A stretch of 35,553 nt of DNA from a virus. Each line of letters starts with the position of its first letter. The first letter of the stretch is position 1. The stretch is taken from the IMG/VR virus record IMGVR_UViG_3300007735_000663, positions 1 through 35,553 of that record; one strand, written 5' to 3'. The notes beneath the pieces are model-generated. The model had not been told where the DNA came from. It was given only the letters and a program-made list of their open reading frames with translations, and did no database searches. Positions 28,706-35,553 of the stretch are shown piece after piece. Both the position numbers and the translations under genes were made by a program.

Positions 28706-29064
28706 AATGCTGTGATTTCGTAGGCACACTGTTTCTGGCCCGAGATGTCACCCACTCGGTCCACCTAAACACGCGCAGCTTTTCCAAACACATGGCGCTC
28801 AACGAGTTCTACGACAACATTGTTGAACTGGCCGACAAGTTCGCCGAAGCCTACCAAGGCAGGCATGGTTTGATTGGACCCATCAGCCTGATGAGCGCCA
28901 AGAAGACCGGCAACGTGATCGAGTTTCTTGAGGACTCTTTGGGTGACATTGAGAAGATGCGATATGAGGTGGTGGACAAGTCCGACACCCCGTTGCAAAA
29001 TATAATCGACGAGATTGTGGGGCAGTACCTCAGTACACTCTACAAACTGAAATTCTTGGCATAA
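28702..29064 (+). CDS. conserved helical phage protein (DUF5856-like)
   Basis: This encodes 120 residues, ATGA-coupled to portal. The early part has DVTHSVHLNTRSFSKHMALNEFYDNIVELADKFAEAY, the arrangement of a four-helix ferritin- or Dps-like bundle with His/Glu residues. The C-terminus is a helical stretch ending in Leu-Lys-Phe-Leu-Ala. I associate it with DUF5856, common in podoviruses and of unknown function. It could act on host nucleoid or metal storage, but no such activity is shown. Confidence 0.75.
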   Translation: MKCCDFVGTLFLARDVTHSVHLNTRSFSKHMALNEFYDNIVELADKFAEAYQGRHGLIGPISLMSAKKTGNVIEFLEDSLGDIEKMRYEVVDKSDTPLQNIIDEIVGQYLSTLYKLKFLA

Positions 29065-29073
29065 GGAGCCAAC

Positions 29074-29382
29074 ATGGAACTGCTCAACCCGATGGGTAAG
29101 ACTGATTACCCCGCGTACTCCGCAACGGCAGGCGCTACCGCTGGTAATACGACTGCTTGGGCACCGGGCCCGCAGGGCGTGGTGGTCTGGTGCGATCAAG
29201 CCTGCTACGTCGAGGTGGGTGTTGGGGCCACGGCTACCAGCGCCAGCACTCCGATCCCTCCTTTCACCCCGATCCCGTTTGTAGTGCCGATCAACTCGAC
29301 CGGCGCTCCTTGGCGCGTCAGTGTGCTGCGGATCGGTAGCACCGATGGCACTGCGTACTGCAAACCCATCAACAAGCAATGA
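29074..29382 (+). CDS. small beta-rich virion-associated protein
   Basis: This encodes 102 residues, with AAGGAG at about 29062-29067. The sequence is Thr/Ala/Pro-rich, with GPQGVVVWCDQACYVEVGVGATATSAS and a proline-rich turn, and ends SVLRIGSTDGTAYCKPI. It looks like a small beta-sandwich found after portal in related phages. Two Cys residues are close together. The function is unknown. It overlaps the next gene by ATGA. Confidence 0.7.
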   Translation: MELLNPMGKTDYPAYSATAGATAGNTTAWAPGPQGVVVWCDQACYVEVGVGATATSASTPIPPFTPIPFVVPINSTGAPWRVSVLRIGSTDGTAYCKPINKQ

Positions 29383-29543
29383 GCTTCTTTGGCCCTGATC
29401 TTCGCAACGCAGTTGCCATTGGCCTTGGCGGCATCGCCACGTTGTTTTCTGGCCGAGCGGATGAGCAAGCTCAAAGCAACCTTCTCACTGAATCAGGCGA
29501 CAACCTCGTGCAAGAGGATGGTGGCTTGATCCTCTTGGAGTAA
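29379..29543 (+). CDS. 54-residue protein with acidic fibre-like repeat
   Basis: ATG 29379 overlaps the previous stop as ATGA. The first half has a hydrophobic Gly/Ala helix (NAVAIGLGGIATLFSG). The second half repeats Glu-x-Gly-x-x-Leu units (TESGDNLVQEDGGLILLE). The same unit appears inside the gp10-like protein at about residues 412-424 (ENGDYL, ESGDYL). It lies immediately upstream of the tailspike, and its GGAG doubles as the tailspike ribosome binding site. It may be a small tail-assembly or connector peptide. Confidence 0.6.
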   Translation: MSFFGPDLRNAVAIGLGGIATLFSGRADEQAQSNLLTESGDNLVQEDGGLILLE

Positions 29544-29547
29544 ATAA

Positions 29548-32148
29548 ATGGCCGTCACTCTTTCCCCTGTCGGCGGCGTCGCGGCCCAGTTTTTTACCAA
29601 CAGTGGCGCTGTCCTGACGGGCGGCAAACTGTTCACGTATGCCGCAGGCACGACTACGCCGCAGGCCAGTTTCACCAGTTCAAGTGGCACTACGGCTTGG
29701 ACAAACCCGATTGTGCTTGATGCTGCTGGGCGCATACCTAACAGCGGTGAAGTATGGATAACTGCCGGAATTTCATACAAGTTTGTGTTGAAAGACGCAA
29801 ATGATGTTTTGATTGCAACGTATGACGATGTTGTTGGAATTAACGGTCAAACTGCAAATGCTGTTCCGTACACCGCACCGTACACAAACGCGGTGGCTTC
29901 AACTGTTGCAACCAAGCTGAACGAGTCTGCCAGCATTGAAGATTTTGGAACTGGTTCGGCAGCAGTGGCGGCGTGGTTGGCAAATGGTCCCGCTACTGCA
30001 AAAGTGACGAGTCTGATCTCGTTGACTTCAAACGCTCAGATTCCGCACACAAAAACGCTCCAGTTTGAAAACGGTGGTGGTTTTGTAGTTCCTAGCGGGG
30101 TCACCTTAACAATTGATGCAGAAATTGACGCTGGCGATCACCAGATTTTTTTCTGCACAGGAACGGGTCAAGTTGTAGCAAGCGACAACAACTATGGAAC
30201 AACCGCTTACCCGGTGCGAAACACCCGAGTCAAAGCTATCTGGTTTGGCGTAATTCCTGACGCAGTATTCCCCACGGCAAATGGTGACACTCCTGCTGGC
30301 CCTGCTGCATTTGCTGCTGGGACTGTGCCAATCGGCCAAGTGCCAACGGGCACTGATTCAACTGCGGCGTTGAAGATGGCCGTTCAGTATGTGCAACTGA
30401 ATGCACCCAAAGCTGCGGCATTCACCTACTCGCTGTCCACACCTGTACTTAGCCTGCCATCTGGGACGATCTTTGTTCGTGGTCACAACGTCATGGGCAA
30501 CAGGTATTTGGTCAACGTGATGAATGGCCTGTATGCGATTGCTGATGCTGGTGGTAATGCACTCACGGCAACTATCGGTGGCGTAGCCAGCAACGTATAT
30601 CGAAACGCTGGCTACTACTACCATATCGAAGGTAACGAGTGCATGATTTTGTGGAAAGTTGATGCCGCCACAGACGTGTTTTTTGAAAGCGGGTTTACCG
30701 TCAACAAAATTACAGCCCGCGACTTCAGCGTTGCGCCTATCATTTCGACCAACAACTGGGGCGTGTTTTTCCGCAACAAGGCATTGACCAGCGCGGGTAG
30801 CAGCAACAACGCATACAACGCTCTTGGCCCCGCATTGTTTGAAAATGTGGATGTCAAACAGAACATCCTTGGCGGCGACAACTCGGCCAACTACAACGGC
30901 TACTTGGCCTATCCGTTGTTGCCAAATCAAGCCAAGCTGGCAAAAACGTTCTGGTTTGAGGGCTACTCTCGCGGTGACAACATCACCGTTCGCAACGGCT
31001 ATTACAACGCCTTCAACGTGTTTTGGCAAGGCGACAACCCTGAAGCAGTTGATTTGCGATTTGAGGACAACATTATTCAATTGCCAGACGCAGGCACTAA
31101 GGTCTGGGTGTTTACAGCGTTCTTTGGTGGGTTTGTTGCGTCTGGTAACTTCTTCGACATCAAGCACAACAATTGCACGTTGCTGGAAGAGCAACTGGCA
31201 ACAACGTACATTGGCACCAGCACTGTCAACTCATTTGATTGCACCTACAACTTCTTGCCTGGTCAGCGGTACGAATTCAAAACGACGCTGACAGGTTGGA
31301 AGACCTTTATTGGTGTTGGTGGGCGTTTCAACATGGCCGACATGAACATCGGCACTGGCGGCGCGATTACCGAAGGCACTGATGCATCGGTGGCCTACAA
31401 AGCAACGGCAAACTTTGTTGATTGCAAGGTGTCGGGCAAGTCCATCATCAAGTACACGGCTTGGTCGAACACATCTGCGCCTGGTCAATTAACTGGCACC
31501 CCAAAAATCAACTACAACAACTGTGAGCCTTTTATTCAACCGTGGCTTACCGGGTTTTATTGGGAAGACTCGATGGGTGGTCTTCAAGACTACAACAGCG
31601 CGGTGCAAAACTTCACTCAGGCGTTTGCTGGGTACGGAATTCAAAACAATTCGTATTTTAAAAATGCAATTACAATCCCGCCTCAATATGCAACCGATCT
31701 TGCAGTTTTAGCTCCAGTCACAACAACATGGATTGATCGGAAGAACAGTACCAACTATATATACGGAACTGGCGATTTTATAAGCTTGTGGCCTTACATC
31801 AAAATCACATCCATCAAGTTGTTTGCTCAAGCGCATCCGGGCACTGCGTTCGATAACGTGCGTTTGACCTTTGGCAACACGGCGGCTGGCGCTGTGGCGA
31901 CTTATGTCATCAACCACGCATCGACTGGCGCGCAAAAGAATGGTACTGAGTTGCTGGCTACTGGCACAGCGTTGATTGTGCCTACTACACTCAGTCAGTA
32001 CAACCAAGTGAAATGCGAACTGACGCTTGGTGGTGTTGTGCAAGCCACAACAGGTATTGGATACTTCCAGTTCACCTATCAAGTTGTCAGCGGTGGATCA
32101 GAGTTGTCTGGTTTGACTGGCGTAGTTGTGTCACAAAGTTTGATTTAA
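29548..32148 (+). CDS. tailspike with P22-like head-binding domain
   Basis: This encodes 866 residues. The first 110 residues match the phage tailspike head-binding domain: FFTNSGAVLTGGKLFTYAAGTTTPQASFT, then NPIVLDAAGRIPNSGEVWI and YKFVLKDANDVLIATYDDV. The following long region is Gly/Asn/Thr-rich, with features of a right-handed beta-helix and a VNKITARD segment near residue 385. The C-terminal 90 residues look like a beta-sandwich. From about base 29740 the DNA is poorer in GC than its neighbours, as expected for an exchanged receptor-binding module. It should attach to and perhaps degrade surface polysaccharide. No catalytic residues can be assigned by eye. Confidence 0.86.
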   Translation: MAVTLSPVGGVAAQFFTNSGAVLTGGKLFTYAAGTTTPQASFTSSSGTTAWTNPIVLDAAGRIPNSGEVWITAGISYKFVLKDANDVLIATYDDVVGINGQTANAVPYTAPYTNAVASTVATKLNESASIEDFGTGSAAVAAWLANGPATAKVTSLISLTSNAQIPHTKTLQFENGGGFVVPSGVTLTIDAEIDAGDHQIFFCTGTGQVVASDNNYGTTAYPVRNTRVKAIWFGVIPDAVFPTANGDTPAGPAAFAAGTVPIGQVPTGTDSTAALKMAVQYVQLNAPKAAAFTYSLSTPVLSLPSGTIFVRGHNVMGNRYLVNVMNGLYAIADAGGNALTATIGGVASNVYRNAGYYYHIEGNECMILWKVDAATDVFFESGFTVNKITARDFSVAPIISTNNWGVFFRNKALTSAGSSNNAYNALGPALFENVDVKQNILGGDNSANYNGYLAYPLLPNQAKLAKTFWFEGYSRGDNITVRNGYYNAFNVFWQGDNPEAVDLRFEDNIIQLPDAGTKVWVFTAFFGGFVASGNFFDIKHNNCTLLEEQLATTYIGTSTVNSFDCTYNFLPGQRYEFKTTLTGWKTFIGVGGRFNMADMNIGTGGAITEGTDASVAYKATANFVDCKVSGKSIIKYTAWSNTSAPGQLTGTPKINYNNCEPFIQPWLTGFYWEDSMGGLQDYNSAVQNFTQAFAGYGIQNNSYFKNAITIPPQYATDLAVLAPVTTTWIDRKNSTNYIYGTGDFISLWPYIKITSIKLFAQAHPGTAFDNVRLTFGNTAAGAVATYVINHASTGAQKNGTELLATGTALIVPTTLSQYNQVKCELTLGGVVQATTGIGYFQFTYQVVSGGSELSGLTGVVVSQSLI

Positions 32149-32157
32149 GGACTAATC

Positions 32158-32868
32158 ATGGCCGATAAAAAAATCTCCGCGTTGTCGCCCGCCTCGCTTC
32201 CGCTGGCAGGCACCGAAGTACTGCCGATTGTTCAGTCGAGCGCGACCGTAAAAGTTGCAGTTGACGATTTGACTGTCAAGAACATTCGGTCAAATGCCAC
32301 TACTGGTCTTTTGCAAATTGCGGGTCCGGGGACGGGTACTACTTGCGTGATGACAACACCAAATGCAAACTTTACGGCGGCCAGAACAGACGCGGCGCAA
32401 TCGTTTACTGGCGACCAAACGCTTGGCACAGGCAATCTAATCCAAGGCACCGCAGCCAAAGGTTTCAACTTCACCGCCAACACCGCAGCCGCAGGCATGA
32501 CTAGCCAGTTGATGAACTGGTACGAAGAAGGCACTTGGACGCCTTCTGTAACTTCCAGCGGCGGCAGCATCACAACCGTGGGCACAGTATCCGGCTCTTA
32601 CACCCGTGTTGGCCGCGTTGTTCATCTATTTTTCAGCGTTGAGATTACAACCAACGGCACCGGGTCTGGGAGCATTTTGATCGCTAACCGCCCGTTCACG
32701 TTTGCTGCAAATACCTCAATGGGTGTTTTCCGTGAACAAAATGTCAACGGAAAAATGGGTTCGGTCAACATTCCAAACACCAGTCAAATTCAACTCCAGT
32801 TTTATGACAATAGCTATCCTGGCTCGGATGGCTGCCGCCTCGTTGGGCAAATAACTTATTACACCTAA
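32158..32868 (+). CDS. tail fibre-like protein
   Basis: This encodes 236 residues, with AAGGA 7-8 nt upstream. The N-terminus MADKKISALSPASLPLAGTEVLPIVQ is a common opening of phage fibre-type proteins. Residues about 100-125 contain NWYEEGTWTPSVT, a C-terminal fibre-domain motif seen in many tail proteins. The last 90 residues are beta-rich. It lies directly after the tailspike, so it may be a second receptor-binding or accessory fibre. The gap after it holds a strong sigma70-like promoter. Confidence 0.8.
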   Translation: MADKKISALSPASLPLAGTEVLPIVQSSATVKVAVDDLTVKNIRSNATTGLLQIAGPGTGTTCVMTTPNANFTAARTDAAQSFTGDQTLGTGNLIQGTAAKGFNFTANTAAAGMTSQLMNWYEEGTWTPSVTSSGGSITTVGTVSGSYTRVGRVVHLFFSVEITTNGTGSGSILIANRPFTFAANTSMGVFREQNVNGKMGSVNIPNTSQIQLQFYDNSYPGSDGCRLVGQITYYT

Positions 32869-32874
32869 CAAAGA

Positions 32875-32903
32875 TTGACAAGCGCATTCTGAGCGCATAA
32901 TCT
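32875..32903 (+). promoter_or_regulatory. sigma70-like promoter before scaffold and coat
   Basis: A consensus TTGACA (32875-32880) is followed after exactly 17 nt by TAATCT (32898-32903). The -10 is weaker than the -35. It is the best -35 box I can see in the window and would raise transcription of the scaffold and coat genes, the proteins needed in greatest amount. Confidence 0.65.
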
Positions 32904-32949
32904 GAGAACTGTACCGGCCCAGCAGACCGGGCGCTCTAACGAGTAACCT

Positions 32950-33741
32950 ATGACTGAACAAGTCCAAGAAGCCTTAGCGGAAGTTGAATCCGCGCCAGCA
33001 CCCGAGGTGACGGCCACCACGGACAGTGCACAAAACGCGCCGGAAGTAGCTGAGAGTCAACCCGAGCAGACGCCCGAGGAGAAGAAATTCACCCAGGCTG
33101 AGATCGACGCGATGATCAGCAAGCGCCTTGCCAGAGAGCAGCGCAAATGGGAACGTGAGCAGCAGGCCAAAGTCACCCAACAGGTGATGAAGACGGAAGT
33201 CCCGCCCATCGATCAGTTTGAGTCCCCTGATGCCTACGCGGAAGCGCTGGCGGTCAGAAAGGCCGAAGAACTGCTCGCACAGCGTGAGTTCCAGAAGCAG
33301 CAGGCTGCGATTGAGGAGGCTTACCACGAACGTGAGGAAGAAGCTAGGGTTAAGTACGACGACTTCGAGCAAGTCGCCTACAACCCGCAGCTTCGAGTCA
33401 CCGACGTGATGGCCGAGACAATCAAGGCGTCCGACATGGGTCCAGACCTTGCCTACTGGCTGGGGACGAACCCGAAGGAAGCCGATCGCATTTCCCGTCT
33501 GTCACCTCTTTTGCAGGCCCGTGAGATTGGGAAGATTGAGGCCAAACTGGCCGCAAGTCCTCCTGTGAAACCAACTACGTCTGCGCCTGCGCCGATTACA
33601 CCTGTGACTGCACGAACCAGCGGCAACCCGTCTTATGATACGACTGACCCTCGCTCGACGAAGGCCATGAGTACCTCGGAGTGGATTGAAGCTGAACGTG
33701 CCCGGCAGATGAAAAAGTTGCAAGCGCAAATGAACCGCTAA
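32950..33741 (+). CDS. scaffolding protein
   Basis: This encodes 263 residues. The first 45 are Glu/Ala/Pro-rich and disordered. Then come KKFTQAEIDAMISKRLAREQRKW, a typical start of phage scaffold helices, and a long charged coiled coil (about 45-140). The C-terminal tail is Pro/Thr-rich, ending in a basic helix (MSTSEWIEAERARQMKKLQAQMNR) that could contact coat, as the P22 scaffold C-terminus does. Gene order before coat supports the call. Only the HNH gene separates it from coat. Confidence 0.83.
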   Translation: MTEQVQEALAEVESAPAPEVTATTDSAQNAPEVAESQPEQTPEEKKFTQAEIDAMISKRLAREQRKWEREQQAKVTQQVMKTEVPPIDQFESPDAYAEALAVRKAEELLAQREFQKQQAAIEEAYHEREEEARVKYDDFEQVAYNPQLRVTDVMAETIKASDMGPDLAYWLGTNPKEADRISRLSPLLQAREIGKIEAKLAASPPVKPTTSAPAPITPVTARTSGNPSYDTTDPRSTKAMSTSEWIEAERARQMKKLQAQMNR

Positions 33742-34358
33742 GTTAAGATTTTGAAGTCGGGAAAGTTCTCAGAAAGACACCGTTTTCTAACCGTAAATCT
33801 ATGAATGCCGGTAGCCAAAGCTGCTTCTGCAAAGGAGCGGTACTCAACCCCAAACACGCTGCACCTAGTGTTGCGATGGTGGGTGAGGCTACGCGCCTGT
33901 TTAGATTCGTCGCTGTGCGCGGCTCGCTTAATGTAAAGGCGCTTGCGGCCCAACAAAGCAGCCCGTTGTTTGGCTTTCGTCTCCTCGGACGTAACGCTAC
34001 CCAACCGCGCTTGACGAATCTTTTCTCGCGTCTCGGGCGTACGGGTGTAGTGCCCATGCAAATCTGCATGGCGCTCCCCGTGATGCTCTTGCGCGGTAAG
34101 GCATTCAAGATTTTCAATGCGGTTGTCAGTCTTGTCGCCGTTGATGTGGTGAACTTGCTTAAGAGGGTCAAAGCCCTCCAGCCAGCAAGCAGCCACAACT
34201 CGGTGCATGAGTCTCTGGCGGCCCAGCACGAGATAGCCCTTGTTGTGGGTTGTCGGCGTGTATGGTTGGAGCTTTCTGAGAGCTTTTCCGCAGCGCGAAA
34301 CAGCGTACAGGTGGTCAAAAAATCGATATTCGATACCGTCTACTTGGATGCTAATCAT
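33738..34358 (-). CDS. HNH homing endonuclease with NUMOD repeats
   Basis: This encodes 206 residues from ATG 34358, with GAGGT 5 nt upstream; GTG 34370 is less likely. The HNH_3-type core is LMHRVVAACWLEGFDPLKQVHHINGDKTDNRIENLECLT, with catalytic His residues. Two NUMOD3-like repeats follow (RTPETREKIRQARLG and TSEETKAKQRAALLG). A C-terminal intron-encoded-nuclease-repeat-like DNA-binding helix is visible (SFAEAALATGIHRFTVRKRC). It lies antisense between scaffold and coat, overlapping the scaffold stop by 4 nt. It is a free-standing homing nuclease, here adjacent to the coat gene. Confidence 0.88.
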   Translation of the reverse strand: MISIQVDGIEYRFFDHLYAVSRCGKALRKLQPYTPTTHNKGYLVLGRQRLMHRVVAACWLEGFDPLKQVHHINGDKTDNRIENLECLTAQEHHGERHADLHGHYTRTPETREKIRQARLGSVTSEETKAKQRAALLGRKRLYIKRAAHSDESKQARSLTHHRNTRCSVFGVEYRSFAEAALATGIHRFTVRKRCLSENFPDFKILT

Positions 34359-34418
34359 GTTGTACCTCACGGTGGCTAAGGAATCTTGATTCTAACTGAC
34401 TTTTGAAAGGAATGCAAA

Positions 34419-35553
34419 ATGGCGAATTCGATTCTTACAATCGACATGATCACAAGGAAGGCTTTGGAAATCCTTGAAAACAACCTTGTGCTCACCCGTA
34501 ACGTGAACCGTCAGTACGACGACAGCTTTGCTGTCGAAGGTGCCAAGATTGGTTCGACCCTGCGTATCCGTCTGCCCGACCGCGCTCTGGTCACCGACGG
34601 CGCCGCCCTGCAAGTTCAGGACGACAACGAGCAGTTCACCACCTTGACTGTTGCTTCGCAGAAGCACATCGGTGTGAACTTTACGTCTGCCGAACTGACC
34701 ATGCAGTTGGATGACTTCGCAGAGCGTGTTCTGAAGCCTCGTATCAGCCAGTTGGCCTCTAGCATCGACGCTGACGTTGCCAATGCATACAAGAGCATCG
34801 GCAACTCCGTCGGCACCCCCGGCACCACTCCCAGCACCTCGCTGGTTCTGCTGCAAGCCCAGCAGAAACTCAACGAGAACGCTGCTGTGATGTCGCCGCG
34901 CTACGCTACCGTCAACCCGGCTGCCAACGCTGGCCTGGTCGAAGGCATGAAAGGTCTGTTCAACCCGACCGACACCATCAGCAAGCAGTTCAAGAACGGC
35001 ATGATGGGAATGGGCGTGTTGGGCTTCGACGAGATCAACATGTCTCAGTCAATCAAGCAGCACACCACCGGCACCCGCGCCGCCACTGGCGCGACTACCG
35101 GCGCTGCTGTGACTGCTGAAGGCGCTACCACGCTGACGCTGACTGTTGGCTCTGGCGAAACCATCGCTGTTGGTGACGTGTTCACCATCGCCGATGTGTA
35201 CGCTGTGAACCCGCAGACCCGTGAGTCCACCGGCTCGCTGTTCCAGTTCGTGGCTCTGGCCTCCTCGACCGTCACCACGACTGCCACCGTGACCGTTGCG
35301 CCGATGTACTCGGCCAACCATGCGCTGGCTACCGTGAACGCTCTGCCGGCCAACAGCAAGGCTGTCGTGTTTGTGGGCGCTGCTTCGAGCCAGTACGCTC
35401 AGAATCTGGTGTACCACAAGGACGCAATCACCTTCGCTACCGCCGACCTGCTCCTGCCCCAAGGCGTGGACATGGCCGCTCGCGCTGTCCATAACGGCAT
35501 CAGCCTGCGCGTTGTTCGTCAGTACGACATCAACAACGACCGTATGCCCTGCC
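34419..35553 (+). CDS. major coat protein, P22 gp5-like, 5' part
   Basis: The gene begins at ATG 34419 with GAAAGGA 9 nt upstream and continues past the window end into base 1-188. The product starts MANSILTIDMITRKALEILEN and contains TRNVNRQYDDSFA and GSTLRIRLPDR, signature motifs of the P22 coat family. A central insertion (about residues 215-290), rich in Thr, Ala and Val, may be the surface domain. The 399-residue protein should have the HK97 fold. It would be the most abundant late product and follows the scaffold gene, separated from it by an HNH gene. Confidence 0.93.
   Translation, partial: MANSILTIDMITRKALEILENNLVLTRNVNRQYDDSFAVEGAKIGSTLRIRLPDRALVTDGAALQVQDDNEQFTTLTVASQKHIGVNFTSAELTMQLDDFAERVLKPRISQLASSIDADVANAYKSIGNSVGTPGTTPSTSLVLLQAQQKLNENAAVMSPRYATVNPAANAGLVEGMKGLFNPTDTISKQFKNGMMGMGVLGFDEINMSQSIKQHTTGTRAATGATTGAAVTAEGATTLTLTVGSGETIAVGDVFTIADVYAVNPQTRESTGSLFQFVALASSTVTTTATVTVAPMYSANHALATVNALPANSKAVVFVGAASSQYAQNLVYHKDAITFATADLLLPQGVDMAARAVHNGISLRVVRQYDINNDRMPC
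35431..35553. repeat. terminal overlap identical to 1-123
   Basis: This is the second copy of the 123-base sequence that opens the window. It lies inside the coat gene, and the coat frame continues into bases 124-188 without interruption. Confidence 0.95.

Noticed and set aside
30358-31194. A 278-codon open frame antisense to the tailspike
   Set aside because: It looks like a shadow of the tailspike reading frame, with no start context and no recognisable motif.
1-35553. Integrase, CI-like repressor, tRNA genes or RNA polymerase
   Set aside because: None of the plausible reading frames shows tyrosine or serine recombinase motifs or a repressor-protease arrangement, and I saw no cloverleaf. 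A lysogenic lifestyle is therefore not supported, apart from the LexA box.

Overview
The window is an essentially complete genome of a tailed phage with a short, P22-like virion (podovirus morphology is inferred). It is opened inside the coat gene: bases 1-123 are identical to 35431-35553 and the coat reading frame runs across the junction, so the unit genome is 35,430 bp and circular or circularly permuted. Virion proteins follow the P22 plan: small and large terminase, P22-type portal, scaffold, P22-type coat, gp4- and gp10-like head-completion proteins, three ejection-type proteins and a tailspike with a P22-like head-binding domain. I see no integrase, phage repressor, RNA polymerase, tRNA or CRISPR array. 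By eye the GC content is high (nearly 60%). A near-consensus CTGT-N8-ACAG LexA box and sigma70-like promoters suggest a proteobacterial host, perhaps a freshwater betaproteobacterium. The host is a guess.

Layout. (1) 1-10984, plus strand: end of coat, small virion proteins separated by UUCG-capped hairpins, gp4-like adaptor, gp10-like hub, a needle/fibre-like protein, a cupin-like protein, three ejection proteins, then a lysis cassette (one-helix protein, GH108 endolysin, holin-like protein). (2) 14064-10943, minus strand: a compressed operon of twelve small overlapping genes around a VRR-NUC nuclease and an SNF2-type helicase. (3) 14175-20261, plus strand: replication and recombination genes, namely a Cas4/RecB-like nuclease (DUF2800-like), a conserved protein of unknown role, a family A DNA polymerase and a primase/SF3 helicase. 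(4) 22692-20323, minus strand: nine small accessory genes, including a Cys-rich enzyme-like protein and two or three tiny membrane proteins. (5) 22693-23238: a 546-bp gene-free control region with GTCCACA iterons resembling DnaA boxes, an AT-rich core and a near-perfect SOS box. (6) 23239-35553, plus strand: terminases, small conserved proteins, portal, tailspike, fibre, scaffold and coat.

Two HNH endonuclease genes (25604-26185 and 33738-34358) lie antisense in the late region, wedged tightly between virion genes as homing elements often are. Transcription appears to start from two divergent hubs. One is at 14095-14146 (minus accessory operon and plus replication operon). The other is at 22737-23232 (minus accessory operon and plus packaging/late operon), with the iterons and LexA box between its two promoters. 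A further sigma70-like promoter at 32875 would serve scaffold and coat. Most genes within operons overlap by ATGA (once TTGA), which indicates translational coupling.

The strongest leads are the control region at 22797-23103, the apparently leaderless terminase mRNA, the divergent symmetric promoter at 14094-14147, the stacked overlapping genes at 11128-11492, and a short acidic repeat shared by the gp10-like protein and a 54-aa protein upstream of the tailspike.
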